A DNA stretch of 64,000 bases from Tenacibaculum agarivorans. GTDB taxonomy: Bacteria > Bacteroidota > Bacteroidia > Flavobacteriales > Flavobacteriaceae. Below are positions 1 to 8,362 of the stretch, piece after piece. Each line of letters begins with the position of its first letter. Position 1 is the first letter of the stretch. The stretch spans positions 1 through 64,000 of the forward strand of contig NZ_MSMP01000028.1 of the NCBI RefSeq assembly GCF_001936575.1, written 5' to 3'. The notes beneath the pieces are model-generated. The model worked only from the letters and a program-made list of their open reading frames with translations. It had not been told where the DNA came from and made no database searches. Made by a program: the position numbers and the translations under genes.

Positions 1-111
1 AGAAGTGACAAAAGTATTTATGCGAATTTATATTCCAAAAATCGTATAAGAGTACTTTTGAGATTAGTGAAATCAAAATATATTTTGGTTGAAGATAGCT
101 TGCCAAGCTAA
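1..111 (+). CDS. possible 3' end of a gene entering from the left
   Basis: Frame 1 is open from the window edge for 36 codons and stops with TAA at 109-111; the visible tail ends in VEDSLPS. It is too short to assign a family, and frame 2 is also open for 15 codons, so this could be chance. The inverted repeat at 284-310 would suit the end of an upstream + strand transcript. Confidence 0.25.
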   Translation, partial: RSDKSIYANLYSKNRIRVLLRLVKSKYILVEDSLPS

Positions 112-462
112 AAAGTATATCAAGACTATCTAGAAGTTAAAATTCTTATTTTTGATAGCTCTACCTAACTTGATTCAATACAATTTTTCTTCACTTCATT
201 CGAAAAAATCATTCAAATTGGCACGATTTTTTTTATCCAAAATTCACGTTACACATGATTTAACTTTTTTTAACAACAACACTAAAACTCCTTTAAACAT
301 TGGGAGTTTTATCATTTTTACCTCCTATTTTTTCGAATTCTACTATGTATTCTTCTTTTTTTTCGTAAGTACTAAATCTAGCTATCGTCTGAATTTGTAA
401 TTAAACCTTTTATTAACACTTGAAAACGATTGGCCAGTTGTTTTTTTCTAAAAACTTTTATA
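112..462. other. intergenic region without a supported gene
   Basis: AT-rich, with long T runs around 355-362. A weak 82-codon reading frame at 152-400 is a low-complexity Phe/Tyr-rich string and is not believed. The only structure I see is the inverted repeat at 284-310. The promoter of the following lipoprotein gene should lie in the last 100 bases. Confidence 0.5.
284..310 (+). terminator. weak terminator-like hairpin
   Basis: Arms AAAACTCC (284-291) and GGAGTTTT (303-310) form an 8-bp stem with an 11-nt loop, followed by ATCATTTTTA. The stem is short and the T run imperfect. Confidence 0.35.
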
Positions 463-1806
463 ATGACAAATTTAAAACGATTCGTCTTACCCCTATTATC
501 AGCAGCTCTTATTACTGCATGTAGTACTGAAGACACTTTACCAGAAAACACAACAAATGATACTGAAATAGCCTCTCGAGGTTTTAAAAACCAAACGTTT
601 AAAGCGTTAAAAGAAGCTTTTTGGTTATTAAAAAGTATAAAAGCCGATGGAGGTATTCCATTTAATGCTAAAAGGCCAGCACTTTCCTTTACTACTGCTC
701 AAAATGTGTTTTTACCTAGTGTTTTAGGAATCGATTATAGAATAGACAGATCAGTTGTACCTGCGGGTCCAACAGTACGACTTCCAATGTTTCAGGGTTG
801 GGAAACTACACCTAACGGACTAAGAAAATGTTACTACATCATTACAGAAGCCTCTAATGAAGCTATGGCAAAAAAATTAGGTGTTATTTTTTCACCTAGA
901 ATGGCTGCTTCTATTGGTTCTGGTGGTGAACAACGTGGATATTTTAGAAAAGGAAGATTGATTTTTGAAGGATCTGTAGATTTTTCTCCGAAAAGAACCT
1001 TAACTCCTGGTCAACCTGATGGATTATTGGCTGGATTCCCTCCTGCTTCAGTAACTGCTGGTGCCGTTGCTAGTCCTGAATGGTCATCGTATGTAGTATT
1101 ACCGAGTGGGGTAGTAATTAATGCACAAATGGTTGCTAATGCTACTGGTATTCATGATAGAATTCCTAATCCTGCAGGAAATGGCCCTGAGCAAGAGGAT
1201 GATTTAAACAATCCTAACTTAGGTATCGGTCAAGCTGCAGTGGTAATGCAACTTTTAGATGGATGGCATGACAATAGAAAATTCTATTTCCATATTGTAA
1301 CAGATACTTCTGACCCAGGACCTGCTGCTATTGAATTAGGTGTTTTTGCCCCAAGATTAGCAAACTTACCAACATTTGGATTATTCCCAGGAGGGTCTAT
1401 GTTACCTTTTAGTCCTACAGCTAATGGTAGAACTACAGATACTGATGGATTTGGGGTACAAGGATTAAATACAGCTTCTTTAAGCCCAAGACAGGTACAG
1501 GATCCAACTAACACTTTTCCAATAGATCCGTTTGATGTACGATACGCTCCAATGTGGGATGCTCATGTAACTGAATTTACTGTTCCAGAAAATGAGCGCC
1601 CAATCTTAAGAAGTTTCGATCAAATTAATGAGTTATTAGCGAATGGGACTTTAGTTCCTTTTAGAGGAAACGTTAATGCAACTCCTTTAGAAAACTCATT
1701 ATCTGATTTATTAACGGCTACAGGAGCTATTATCAACTGTCCAGTTATTACGCAACCTGAAGATAGTGTAATTGGAACTCAGATTGGATTACCAAGAAAT
1801 TATTAA
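463..1806 (+). CDS. secreted lipoprotein of unknown function
   Basis: 447 residues. The frame can be extended 11 codons upstream to a TTG at 430, but the ATG at 463 starts a clean lipoprotein signal (MTNLKRFVLPLLSAALITACS, lipobox ITAC), so I choose it. The mature part begins with a Thr/Asn/Glu-rich linker typical of flavobacterial surface lipoproteins, then a Gly/Pro-rich globular region without a motif I recognise. Pro-rich segments and the late DxDGFG and FPxDPFD strings suggest a beta-rich extracellular fold. It stands alone, with its own terminator at 1892-1926. Function unknown; outer-membrane or surface location is inferred from the lipobox. Confidence 0.75.
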   Translation: MTNLKRFVLPLLSAALITACSTEDTLPENTTNDTEIASRGFKNQTFKALKEAFWLLKSIKADGGIPFNAKRPALSFTTAQNVFLPSVLGIDYRIDRSVVPAGPTVRLPMFQGWETTPNGLRKCYYIITEASNEAMAKKLGVIFSPRMAASIGSGGEQRGYFRKGRLIFEGSVDFSPKRTLTPGQPDGLLAGFPPASVTAGAVASPEWSSYVVLPSGVVINAQMVANATGIHDRIPNPAGNGPEQEDDLNNPNLGIGQAAVVMQLLDGWHDNRKFYFHIVTDTSDPGPAAIELGVFAPRLANLPTFGLFPGGSMLPFSPTANGRTTDTDGFGVQGLNTASLSPRQVQDPTNTFPIDPFDVRYAPMWDAHVTEFTVPENERPILRSFDQINELLANGTLVPFRGNVNATPLENSLSDLLTATGAIINCPVITQPEDSVIGTQIGLPRNY

Positions 1807-1891
1807 TTTTTTTTTTAAAACATAGGGTAGGGAATTTTAACACTCAATTGTTTTACTAATGTTAAACACTTTTATTTATTATTCACCCTAT

Positions 1892-1926
1892 AAAAGAGAG
1901 GTAGTACTTTACTACTTCTCTTTTTG
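1892..1926 (+). terminator. rho-independent terminator after the lipoprotein gene
   Basis: A stem of AAAAGAGA(g)GTAGTA against TACTAC(t)TCTCTTTT with a short loop is followed by a T-rich run reaching 1926. It lies 86 bases after the stop codon at 1806. Confidence 0.75.
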
Positions 1927-2020
1927 ATTTTATAATAATTTACTAAAACCTACTTCTATACCTATAATAATTATCACTTTATAGCAATAATTTGTACCTT
2001 GCACAACAAACATTGTATTA

Positions 2021-2899
2021 ATGACGAATTCTTTTGATTCTTTTCAAAAAAGACGATTACGATCTTCATATGCTTCAGTAGTTATTAGTATTGCTCTTGT
2101 TTTATTTATGGTAGGTATACTTGGTTTAGTTTTACTAAAATCTACTAAAGTTGCCAATCATTTTAAACAAGAGGTTGTTATGTCTCTTTTTTTTAAAGAC
2201 AATGTTACTAAAGATCAAATTGAAACCTTTAGAGAGTCATTATCAGAAAAAGAATATACTCGCTTGTTATATTTTATTTCTAAAGAAGAAGCGGCTAAAA
2301 TTTACAGTAAAGATCTTGGAGAAGATTTCTTAGAATTTTTAGGAACTAACCCATTAAAAAACGGAATCGATTTATATTTGAATGCTGATTTTGTAACTCC
2401 AGAAAAAATGGAGGAACTTAAAACTGAATTTAGTAAAAATGCATTCATAGGTGATGTTTCTTATGATAAACCTTTGGTAGAACAATTGACGAAAAACATT
2501 CGGAAAATCAGCTTGTGGTTATTGGTATTAAGTGGATTTTTTGCAGGTGTTTCTGTTATACTTATTAATAGTTCTATCCGTCTTTCTATTTACGCAAAAC
2601 GTTTTAATATTAAAACTATGCAAATGGTTGGCGCTACTAAAAGTTTTATTAGAAAGCCTTTTATTTGGCAAAGTATACGTCTAGGTTTTATTGGAGCTTT
2701 TGTTGCTTTAATAGGACTTGGTCTTATGATATATTATATAGACAAAAACATACCTGCTTTAGAATTAATTAAAGATTATATTTCATTAATTTACTTAGCA
2801 ACAGGAATATTAGTAGCTTCATTTATCATTTCTTGGATAAGTACGTATTTTGCTACACAACGATTCTTGAATCTACAAACCAACGATTTATATTATTAA
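2021..2899 (+). CDS. ftsX: cell division protein FtsX (ABC transporter permease-like)
   Basis: 292 residues, the usual Bacteroidota FtsX length. One N-terminal membrane helix (about residues 18-42), a periplasmic domain of about 120 residues, then three C-terminal helices (about 165-185, 215-240, 250-275), which is the FtsX layout. The conserved cytoplasmic MQMVGATKSFIRKPF segment near residue 205 is the typical coupling region for the FtsE ATPase. FtsEX transmits ATP hydrolysis to periplasmic cell-wall hydrolases at the division site. No ftsE is adjacent, as is common in this phylum. First gene of a run with 2-3 nt gaps (ftsX, DUF3098, uppP, truB), which implies cotranscription. Confidence 0.93.
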   Translation: MTNSFDSFQKRRLRSSYASVVISIALVLFMVGILGLVLLKSTKVANHFKQEVVMSLFFKDNVTKDQIETFRESLSEKEYTRLLYFISKEEAAKIYSKDLGEDFLEFLGTNPLKNGIDLYLNADFVTPEKMEELKTEFSKNAFIGDVSYDKPLVEQLTKNIRKISLWLLVLSGFFAGVSVILINSSIRLSIYAKRFNIKTMQMVGATKSFIRKPFIWQSIRLGFIGAFVALIGLGLMIYYIDKNIPALELIKDYISLIYLATGILVASFIISWISTYFATQRFLNLQTNDLYY

Positions 2900-2902
2900 A
2901 CT

Positions 2903-3154
2903 ATGAAGAAAAATAAAAATTCAAATCAACCAGAATTTTTATTCGGTAAAAGAAATTACATGATTATGCTAATTGGTTTAGCTGTAATTGCATTAGGATT
3001 TATTCTAATGGCAGGTGGTGGAAGTGATGATCCAAATGTATTTAATCCTGATTTATACAGTTGGAGAAGAATCCGTTTGGCTCCTACCTTAGTTATTATT
3101 GGTCTAGGTATTGAAATCTATGCCATTTTAACAAACCCTAATCCTAAAAAATAA
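2903..3154 (+). CDS. DUF3098 family small membrane protein
   Basis: 83 residues. A polar N-terminus (KKNKNSNQPEFLFGKRNY) precedes two predicted helices (about 19-38 and 60-78) separated by a GGGSDDPNVFNPDLYSWRR linker. The FxFGKxNY start and the D-x-YSWRR-xxLAP string are the DUF3098 signature, and the place between ftsX and uppP is conserved in Flavobacteriia. Starts 3 nt after the ftsX stop. Function unknown; the neighbourhood suggests a role in envelope growth. Confidence 0.88.
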   Translation: MKKNKNSNQPEFLFGKRNYMIMLIGLAVIALGFILMAGGGSDDPNVFNPDLYSWRRIRLAPTLVIIGLGIEIYAILTNPNPKK

Positions 3155-3156
3155 GC

Positions 3157-3951
3157 ATGAATATTATAGAAGCTATTATCCTTGGAATTATTCAAGGGTT
3201 AACGGAGTTTTTACCTGTTTCTTCAAGTGGCCATTTAGAACTAGCTAAAGCTATTTTAGGAGACAGTTCAGTACCCGAAGAAAGCCTTACATTTACGGTT
3301 GTTTTACACTTTGCTACAGCATTAAGTACCTTAGTTATTTTTAGAAAAGAAGTTGCCGAAATTTTTAAAGGCCTGTTTCAATTCAAATGGAATGAACAGT
3401 TTGAGTTTTCATTGAAAATTGTAATCTCTATGATTCCAGCTGTAATTGTAGGTTTGTTATTTGAAGAGCAATTGGAAGCTTTTTTTGGTGGTAAAATACT
3501 ATTTGTTGGTGCTATGCTTTTAATTACTGCTGTATTACTTCTGTTAGCTGATAAAGCAAAACATACAGACAAAAATGTTTCGTTTTCAAATTCTTTGATC
3601 ATCGGAATATCGCAAGCTATAGCAATGTTACCAGGTATTTCTAGATCTGGCGCTACAATCTCTACTTCTGTTTTGTTAGGCATTGACAGAACCAAAGCGG
3701 CTCGTTTTTCATTTTTAATGGTAGTCCCTTTAATTTTTGGAAAAATTGCAAAGGATATTTTAGGTGGTGATATCAATTTCCAATCTTCAGAAATCATACC
3801 AATATCCGCAGGTTTTATTGCTGCTTTCGTAGCAGGTTTATTAGCTTGTCAATGGATGATTGCTTTAGTTAAAAAGAGTAAGCTTTCTTATTTTTCTATC
3901 TATTGTGCTGTTGTAGGTATAATAGCTATTGGATATTCTTTATTACAATAA
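3157..3951 (+). CDS. uppP: undecaprenyl-diphosphatase UppP (BacA)
   Basis: 264 residues, normal family length. It removes a phosphate from undecaprenyl diphosphate on the outer face of the inner membrane, recycling the lipid carrier for peptidoglycan and other glycans and giving bacitracin tolerance. Both active-site signatures are visible: EFLPVSSSGHL near residues 17-27 and PGISRSGAT near residue 160, together with about eight hydrophobic helices. The start lies 2 nt after the DUF3098 stop and the stop 2 nt before truB, so the gene is inside the ftsX operon. Confidence 0.97.
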   Translation: MNIIEAIILGIIQGLTEFLPVSSSGHLELAKAILGDSSVPEESLTFTVVLHFATALSTLVIFRKEVAEIFKGLFQFKWNEQFEFSLKIVISMIPAVIVGLLFEEQLEAFFGGKILFVGAMLLITAVLLLLADKAKHTDKNVSFSNSLIIGISQAIAMLPGISRSGATISTSVLLGIDRTKAARFSFLMVVPLIFGKIAKDILGGDINFQSSEIIPISAGFIAAFVAGLLACQWMIALVKKSKLSYFSIYCAVVGIIAIGYSLLQ

Positions 3952-3953
3952 TT

Positions 3954-4655
3954 ATGAGTACTGTTGAAGATTTTAAAGAAGGAAAGGTTTTATTAATTGA
4001 CAAACCTTTAGAATGGACCTCATTTCAAGTAGTAAATAAATTGAGATGGCATATTCGTAAACAATTCGACATAAAAAAAATAAAAGTCGGTCATGCTGGC
4101 ACCTTAGATCCTTTAGCAACAGGATTGTTAATCATATGTACTGGAAAACAAACCAAAAGCATTGAAACCTACCAAGGACAGTTAAAGGAGTACACTGGTA
4201 CTTTTGTTATCGGCTCAACTACTCCGAGTTACGATTTAGAAACTGAAATTAATGAAACATTTCCTACTGATCATATTACTGAGGAATTAATTCATAACAC
4301 TACACAACAATTCACTGGTAAAATCCAACAAAAACCGCCTATTTTTTCAGCGATTAAAAAAGACGGAAAACGTTTGTATGAATTGGCTCGCCAAGGAAAA
4401 ACTACCGAAATACAATCTAGAGAAATTGAAATTTTTGATTTTGAAATTACAAAGATCAATTTACCCAATTTAGAATTCAGAGTAGTATGTAGTAAAGGGA
4501 CTTATATTCGTTCTCTAGCTCACGATTTTGGTCAAGCTTTACAATCTGGCGCACATTTATCTGTTTTAAGACGTACTAAAATTGGAGACTTTTCAGTAGG
4601 TAATGCACAAAGTATCGATGAATTTGTAGAAGCTTTAAATTCTTCTAGCAAATAG
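3954..4655 (+). CDS. truB: tRNA pseudouridine(55) synthase TruB
   Basis: 233 residues. It isomerises U55 in the T-psi-C loop of tRNAs. The catalytic-aspartate motif GHAGTLDPLATGLL is at about residues 44-57, and the SKGTYIRSLAHDFG motif near residue 182 is typical. The frame runs upstream to 3903 inside uppP, but the ATG at 3954, 2 nt after the uppP stop, gives the standard N-terminus (KVLLIDKPLEWTSFQ), so I use it. Its 3' end overlaps the convergent small gene by 21 nt. Confidence 0.97.
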   Translation: MSTVEDFKEGKVLLIDKPLEWTSFQVVNKLRWHIRKQFDIKKIKVGHAGTLDPLATGLLIICTGKQTKSIETYQGQLKEYTGTFVIGSTTPSYDLETEINETFPTDHITEELIHNTTQQFTGKIQQKPPIFSAIKKDGKRLYELARQGKTTEIQSREIEIFDFEITKINLPNLEFRVVCSKGTYIRSLAHDFGQALQSGAHLSVLRRTKIGDFSVGNAQSIDEFVEALNSSSK

Positions 4656-4937
4656 TTTAAAATCTATCGAAAAATCATGAAGCAAAAGATATAGAAAAGC
4701 AGCTGAAACTACACATATTAAAAATGATACTAGTACAGTTCTTTTTTCATCTCTTTTTGCTTTAACTCTGATACTTTCTTTAATTTTTTCTAATTCTTCT
4801 GTATCTACCTCTTTAAATTTAAGATTGGTATTATAATCGCCTGTAATTTCATGCTTCAAATCTCTAAACAGACTTTTCTTTCGTAATAAATTCTTATTGT
4901 TATCTAAAATTGGTTGTATACTACCACTTCCTCCCAT
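4635..4937 (-). CDS. conserved flavobacterial small membrane protein
   Basis: 100 residues. Begins MGGSGSIQPILDNNKNLLRKK, a start widely conserved in Flavobacteriia and often mislabelled as riboflavin synthase subunit beta; it has no such domain. The middle is charged (RVKAKRDEKR), followed by one clear membrane helix at about residues 68-86 and a short basic tail. The first 40 residues resemble a conserved peptide motif rather than a signal sequence. Convergent with truB, overlapping by 21 nt. Function unknown. Confidence 0.8.
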   Translation of the reverse strand: MGGSGSIQPILDNNKNLLRKKSLFRDLKHEITGDYNTNLKFKEVDTEELEKIKESIRVKAKRDEKRTVLVSFLICVVSAAFLYLLLHDFSIDFKLFARRI

Positions 4938-4978
4938 AGTTTTTTATTTTATTAGATGCAGAAATATAACTTTTGTTA

Positions 4979-5014
4979 CAAAAAAAAGTTCCACTCAGAT
5001 AGAATGGAACTTTT
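4979..5014 (-). terminator. terminator of the shorter SprB-like adhesin gene
   Basis: On the minus strand, AAAAGTTCCA (5014-5005) pairs with TGGAACTTTT (4993-4984) and a run of T continues to 4979. The 10-bp arms are identical to those of the terminator after the neighbouring larger adhesin gene (8305-8340). Confidence 0.8.
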
Positions 5015-5036
5015 AAATTGATTTTATGATATGATC

Positions 5037-7970
5037 TTATTTTTTTACAAATCGTACAGGTTTATATCCTCTAACATATAAAACATACACTCCTTTTGCT
5101 AAACTTTCGACAGTTAATTGCTCATTCAATAAAGTACCTGTTACAAGTTCTTTGCCATGAATAGAGTAAATACCATATACACTATATACTGCAGGTATAG
5201 GGACATTCAAATACTCTTCTGCTGGATTCGGATATAGCTTAAAGATTTTACTTGTTTCTTCTTCTACACTTAAAACTCCAGCATCATATTCAACAACAGG
5301 AGACAGGACTACTTGAGCGGTGCTTTTCTTTATTATACTTTTGTTATATATAATTCTAGAAGATTCTTCGACTATCATTTCTACTTGATATCTACCTGAT
5401 ACGGTTGGCTCATAAGTAGGTTTTGTAGCTCCAGAAATTCTTTCTTTTGTATCTACATTGATCCATTGATATGAAGAAGCTCCTTTAAAACTAACCGCTA
5501 ATGTTGAGCTGTTTTGAACTATCACTTCATTATTTATCATTATAGTATCTATAGTGATCTCTTGTGAATTGGCTATACAATTATTACTGTCATTGATGGT
5601 TACAGTATACACTCCTTCTTCTAAATCATTAATTACGATATTCCCAGTATTATTCGTGAAAAAATTAACTCCATCATAACTATATTCATAAGCTCCTACT
5701 CCACCAATAACTTCTATTTCTATTTGTCCACTAGGTTTATCTCCTGTTGAAATAGTATTTAGTACTGTTATAGTTATTGGATTGGGTTCACTTATTGTTA
5801 TTTGATCAGTAACCTGATTAGATTGATCATCTGTTACTATTACAATATATTCTCCTGAGCTTAAACTTTCAAAGATACTATTACCACCTGATGCTAAAAT
5901 TGTTCCCGTATTGTCTCTTAACTCATAATTATAGGGTTGCTGCCCTCCAGATACCGCACTATCAATTCTTCCATCAGTTGAACCTGAACATGAAACATCA
6001 GTAGCAACTAATGTTACTACTAACTCAGGAACAATAGCAATAGTAGATGAATTCGCTATACATCCATTAGCATCTCTAGATTGAACTGTGTATGAACCTG
6101 GTACTAAATTGGTAAAAACATCATTTGTTTGAAAAACACCTCCATTTATACTATATTCATAAGGAGCTGTTCCCCCAGTACTAGTTGCTATAATTTCATT
6201 TGAAGTAATTAACGTTGCCGTACTACTTAAGGGTAAAGGTTCTGAAACTGTTATTTCTTGACTGTCTTTTACTCCATTAGCATCTGTAACTTCTACTTTA
6301 TAATTTCCTGCTGGTAAATTTTCAAAACTACTATTAAAACCAGACGCAAAAATGGTACCTGTATCATCTATTAACTCATAGTTATAAGGTTGCTGTCCTC
6401 CCGATACTGCACTATCAATTCTTCCATTAGTTGAACCTGAACATGAAACATCAGTAGCAACTAATGTTACTACTAACTCAGGAACAATAGTAATCGTAGA
6501 TGAACTTGCTATACAACCATTAGCATCTCTAGATTGAACTGTGTATGAACCTGGTACTAAATTCGTGAAAATATCACTTGATTGAAAAACACTTCCATTT
6601 ATACTGTATTCATAAGGTGCTGTTCCGCCAGTACTAGTTACCGCGATTTCATCTGAATCAATTAATGCTGTAGTAATGCTTAAGGGGGAAGGCTCTGAGA
6701 CCGTTATTTCTTGACTGTCTTTTAATCCATTAGCGTCAGTAACTTCTACTTTATAATTTCCTGCTTGTAAATTTTCGAAACTACTATTAAAACCAGATGC
6801 AAAAATGGTACCTGTATCATCTATTAACTCATAGTTATAAGGATCATTTCCTCCTGATACTGTACTATCAATTCTTCCATCACTTGAACCTGAACATGAA
6901 ACATCAGTAGCAACTAGTGTTACTACTAATTCAGGAACAATAGTAATAGTAGATGAACTTGCTATACAACCATTAGCATCTCTGACTTGAATTGTGTATG
7001 AACCTGGTACTAAATTGGTAAAAACATCATTTGTTTGAAAAACACCTCCATTTATACTGTATTCATAAGGTGCTGTTCCACCAGTACTAGTTACCGCGAT
7101 TTCATCTGAAGCAATTAATGCCGTAGTAATGCTTAAGGGGGAAGGTTCTGAGACCTTTATTTCTTGACTCTCTTTTACTCCATTAGCATCAGTAACTTCT
7201 AATTTATAGTTTCCTGCTTGTAAATTTTCAAAACTATTATTAAAACCTGACGCAAAAATGGTACCTGTATCATTATCGAATAATTCATACGTATAAGGTT
7301 GGTTTCCTCCTGATACTGCACTATCAATTCTTCCATCACTTGAACCTGAACATGAAACATCGGTAGCAACTAATGTTAATACCAGCTCAGGAACAACAGT
7401 AATCATAGATGATTCTGCTACACACCCATTAGCATCTCTTGATTGAACTGTATATGAACCTGGTACTAAATTCGTAAAAATATCACTTGTTTGAAAAACA
7501 CCTCCATTTATACTATATTCATAAGGAGCTATTCCTCCTGTACTGGTTACTATAATTTCATTTGAAGTAATTAACGCTGCTGTAGTACTTAAAGGTAAAG
7601 GTTCTGAAACTATTATTTCTTGACTGTCTTTTAATCCATTAACATCAGTAACTTCTACTTTATAGTTTCCTGCTTGTAAATTTTCAAAACTATTATTAAA
7701 ACCTGACGCAAAAATGGTACCTGTATCATTATCGAATAATTCATATGTATAAGGATCATTTCCTCCTGATACTGCACTATCAATTCTTCCATCACTTGAA
7801 CCTGAACATGAAACATCGGTAGCGGTTAATGTAATGCTAAGTGTTGAAGATTGTGAAGCAAAGCTCTTGATTTCTGTTCTTGTATAACCACTAAGTATTA
7901 TTTGTGAAAAGCTAACATGGAACGTCAACGTAATACAAAGTACTAACCATAATCTTATTTTGAATTTCAT
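5037..7970 (-). CDS. SprB-repeat cell-surface adhesin with T9SS sorting domain
   Basis: 977 residues. A signal peptide (RLWLVLCITLTFHVSFSQ) is followed by five copies of a roughly 150-residue unit, each with a VSCSGSxDGRIDS.VSGG start, a PYxYEL strand and a YEYSING / RDANGCI half: the SprB (PF13573) repeat pair. A short Ig-like segment (SGRYQVEMI) and a type A T9SS C-terminal sorting domain (KIFKLYPNPAEEYLN to the terminal RFVKK) end it. SprB-family proteins are exported by T9SS and, in Flavobacterium johnsoniae, act as motility adhesins. The repeats are very similar at DNA level, so copy number may vary. Tail nearly identical to the neighbour at 8363-14347. Confidence 0.9.
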   Translation of the reverse strand: MKFKIRLWLVLCITLTFHVSFSQIILSGYTRTEIKSFASQSSTLSITLTATDVSCSGSSDGRIDSAVSGGNDPYTYELFDNDTGTIFASGFNNSFENLQAGNYKVEVTDVNGLKDSQEIIVSEPLPLSTTAALITSNEIIVTSTGGIAPYEYSINGGVFQTSDIFTNLVPGSYTVQSRDANGCVAESSMITVVPELVLTLVATDVSCSGSSDGRIDSAVSGGNQPYTYELFDNDTGTIFASGFNNSFENLQAGNYKLEVTDANGVKESQEIKVSEPSPLSITTALIASDEIAVTSTGGTAPYEYSINGGVFQTNDVFTNLVPGSYTIQVRDANGCIASSSTITIVPELVVTLVATDVSCSGSSDGRIDSTVSGGNDPYNYELIDDTGTIFASGFNSSFENLQAGNYKVEVTDANGLKDSQEITVSEPSPLSITTALIDSDEIAVTSTGGTAPYEYSINGSVFQSSDIFTNLVPGSYTVQSRDANGCIASSSTITIVPELVVTLVATDVSCSGSTNGRIDSAVSGGQQPYNYELIDDTGTIFASGFNSSFENLPAGNYKVEVTDANGVKDSQEITVSEPLPLSSTATLITSNEIIATSTGGTAPYEYSINGGVFQTNDVFTNLVPGSYTVQSRDANGCIANSSTIAIVPELVVTLVATDVSCSGSTDGRIDSAVSGGQQPYNYELRDNTGTILASGGNSIFESLSSGEYIVIVTDDQSNQVTDQITISEPNPITITVLNTISTGDKPSGQIEIEVIGGVGAYEYSYDGVNFFTNNTGNIVINDLEEGVYTVTINDSNNCIANSQEITIDTIMINNEVIVQNSSTLAVSFKGASSYQWINVDTKERISGATKPTYEPTVSGRYQVEMIVEESSRIIYNKSIIKKSTAQVVLSPVVEYDAGVLSVEEETSKIFKLYPNPAEEYLNVPIPAVYSVYGIYSIHGKELVTGTLLNEQLTVESLAKGVYVLYVRGYKPVRFVKK
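5937..7830 (-). repeat. tandem ~455-bp coding repeats, about five copies
   Basis: The string encoding CSGSxDGRIDS recurs with its conserved part near 5990, 6446, 6896, 7357 and 7809, that is every 450-461 bp. Between copies the sequence is largely identical, with scattered substitutions. The last unit is more diverged downstream. This is a substrate for recombination between copies. Confidence 0.85.
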
Positions 7971-8304
7971 ATTTCTATTTTTTTGAATGCTTGTAACAAA
8001 TTAATTACTCAATTAAGACAAACAAAATTAGAAATATAGAAGTCCTGCAACTACCCTATATTCAGTGAAAATAAGTATTTTACTGACACAAGACACTAGT
8101 AGAAACGATCTCCTAAACACGTATTACCCATCTTTAGAATATAATTATGTATTTCGACTGTCGAGAAGTAGCTCGGTTAGTTCTCGATACATTTCTTACT
8201 ACGTTAACACTTCGTAAAAAATACTAGAACTGATATACACGAAAAAATTAATCATTATTTGTATTAATCCTTTTTCTAAAATACCAAGAGATAATTTTTT
8301 GTTA
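7971..8304. other. intergenic region between the two adhesin genes
   Basis: No open frame worth calling. It holds a palindromic motif at 8161-8187 (TCGAGAA and TTCTCGA arms, 13-nt loop). The promoter of the 5037-7970 gene should lie near 7975-8050. Confidence 0.5.
8161..8187. repeat. candidate intergenic palindromic repeat
   Basis: Arms TCGAGAA (8161-8167) and TTCTCGA (8181-8187) enclose a GC-richer loop containing GCTCGG. The composition differs from the AT-rich surroundings and resembles dispersed intergenic palindromes of flavobacterial genomes. Only one copy is in the window, so its repeat status is an inference. Confidence 0.35.
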
Positions 8305-8340
8305 TAAAAAAAAGTTCCACTCTTGTAGAATGGAACTTTT
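8305..8340 (-). terminator. terminator of the large adhesin gene
   Basis: Minus-strand stem AAAAGTTCCA (8340-8331) with TGGAACTTTT (8319-8310), then a T run to 8305. It lies 23 nt after the stop codon. Same arms as the terminator at 4979-5014, evidence that the two adhesin genes arose by duplication including their 3' flank. Confidence 0.82.
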
Positions 8341-8362
8341 AAATGATTATATAATTTAATTT

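Noticed and set aside
152..400. 82-codon + frame before the first lipoprotein
   Set aside because: Low-complexity Phe/Tyr runs, contains a terminator-like hairpin, no family features.
1284..1514. minus-strand frame inside the lipoprotein gene
   Set aside because: Antisense shadow of a well-supported gene.
4635..4937. riboflavin synthase beta subunit
   Set aside because: This label is often given to the family, but the sequence has a membrane helix and no lumazine synthase motif.
5937..7830. CRISPR or satellite array
   Set aside because: The ~455-bp period is in-frame protein repeat, with no short spacers.
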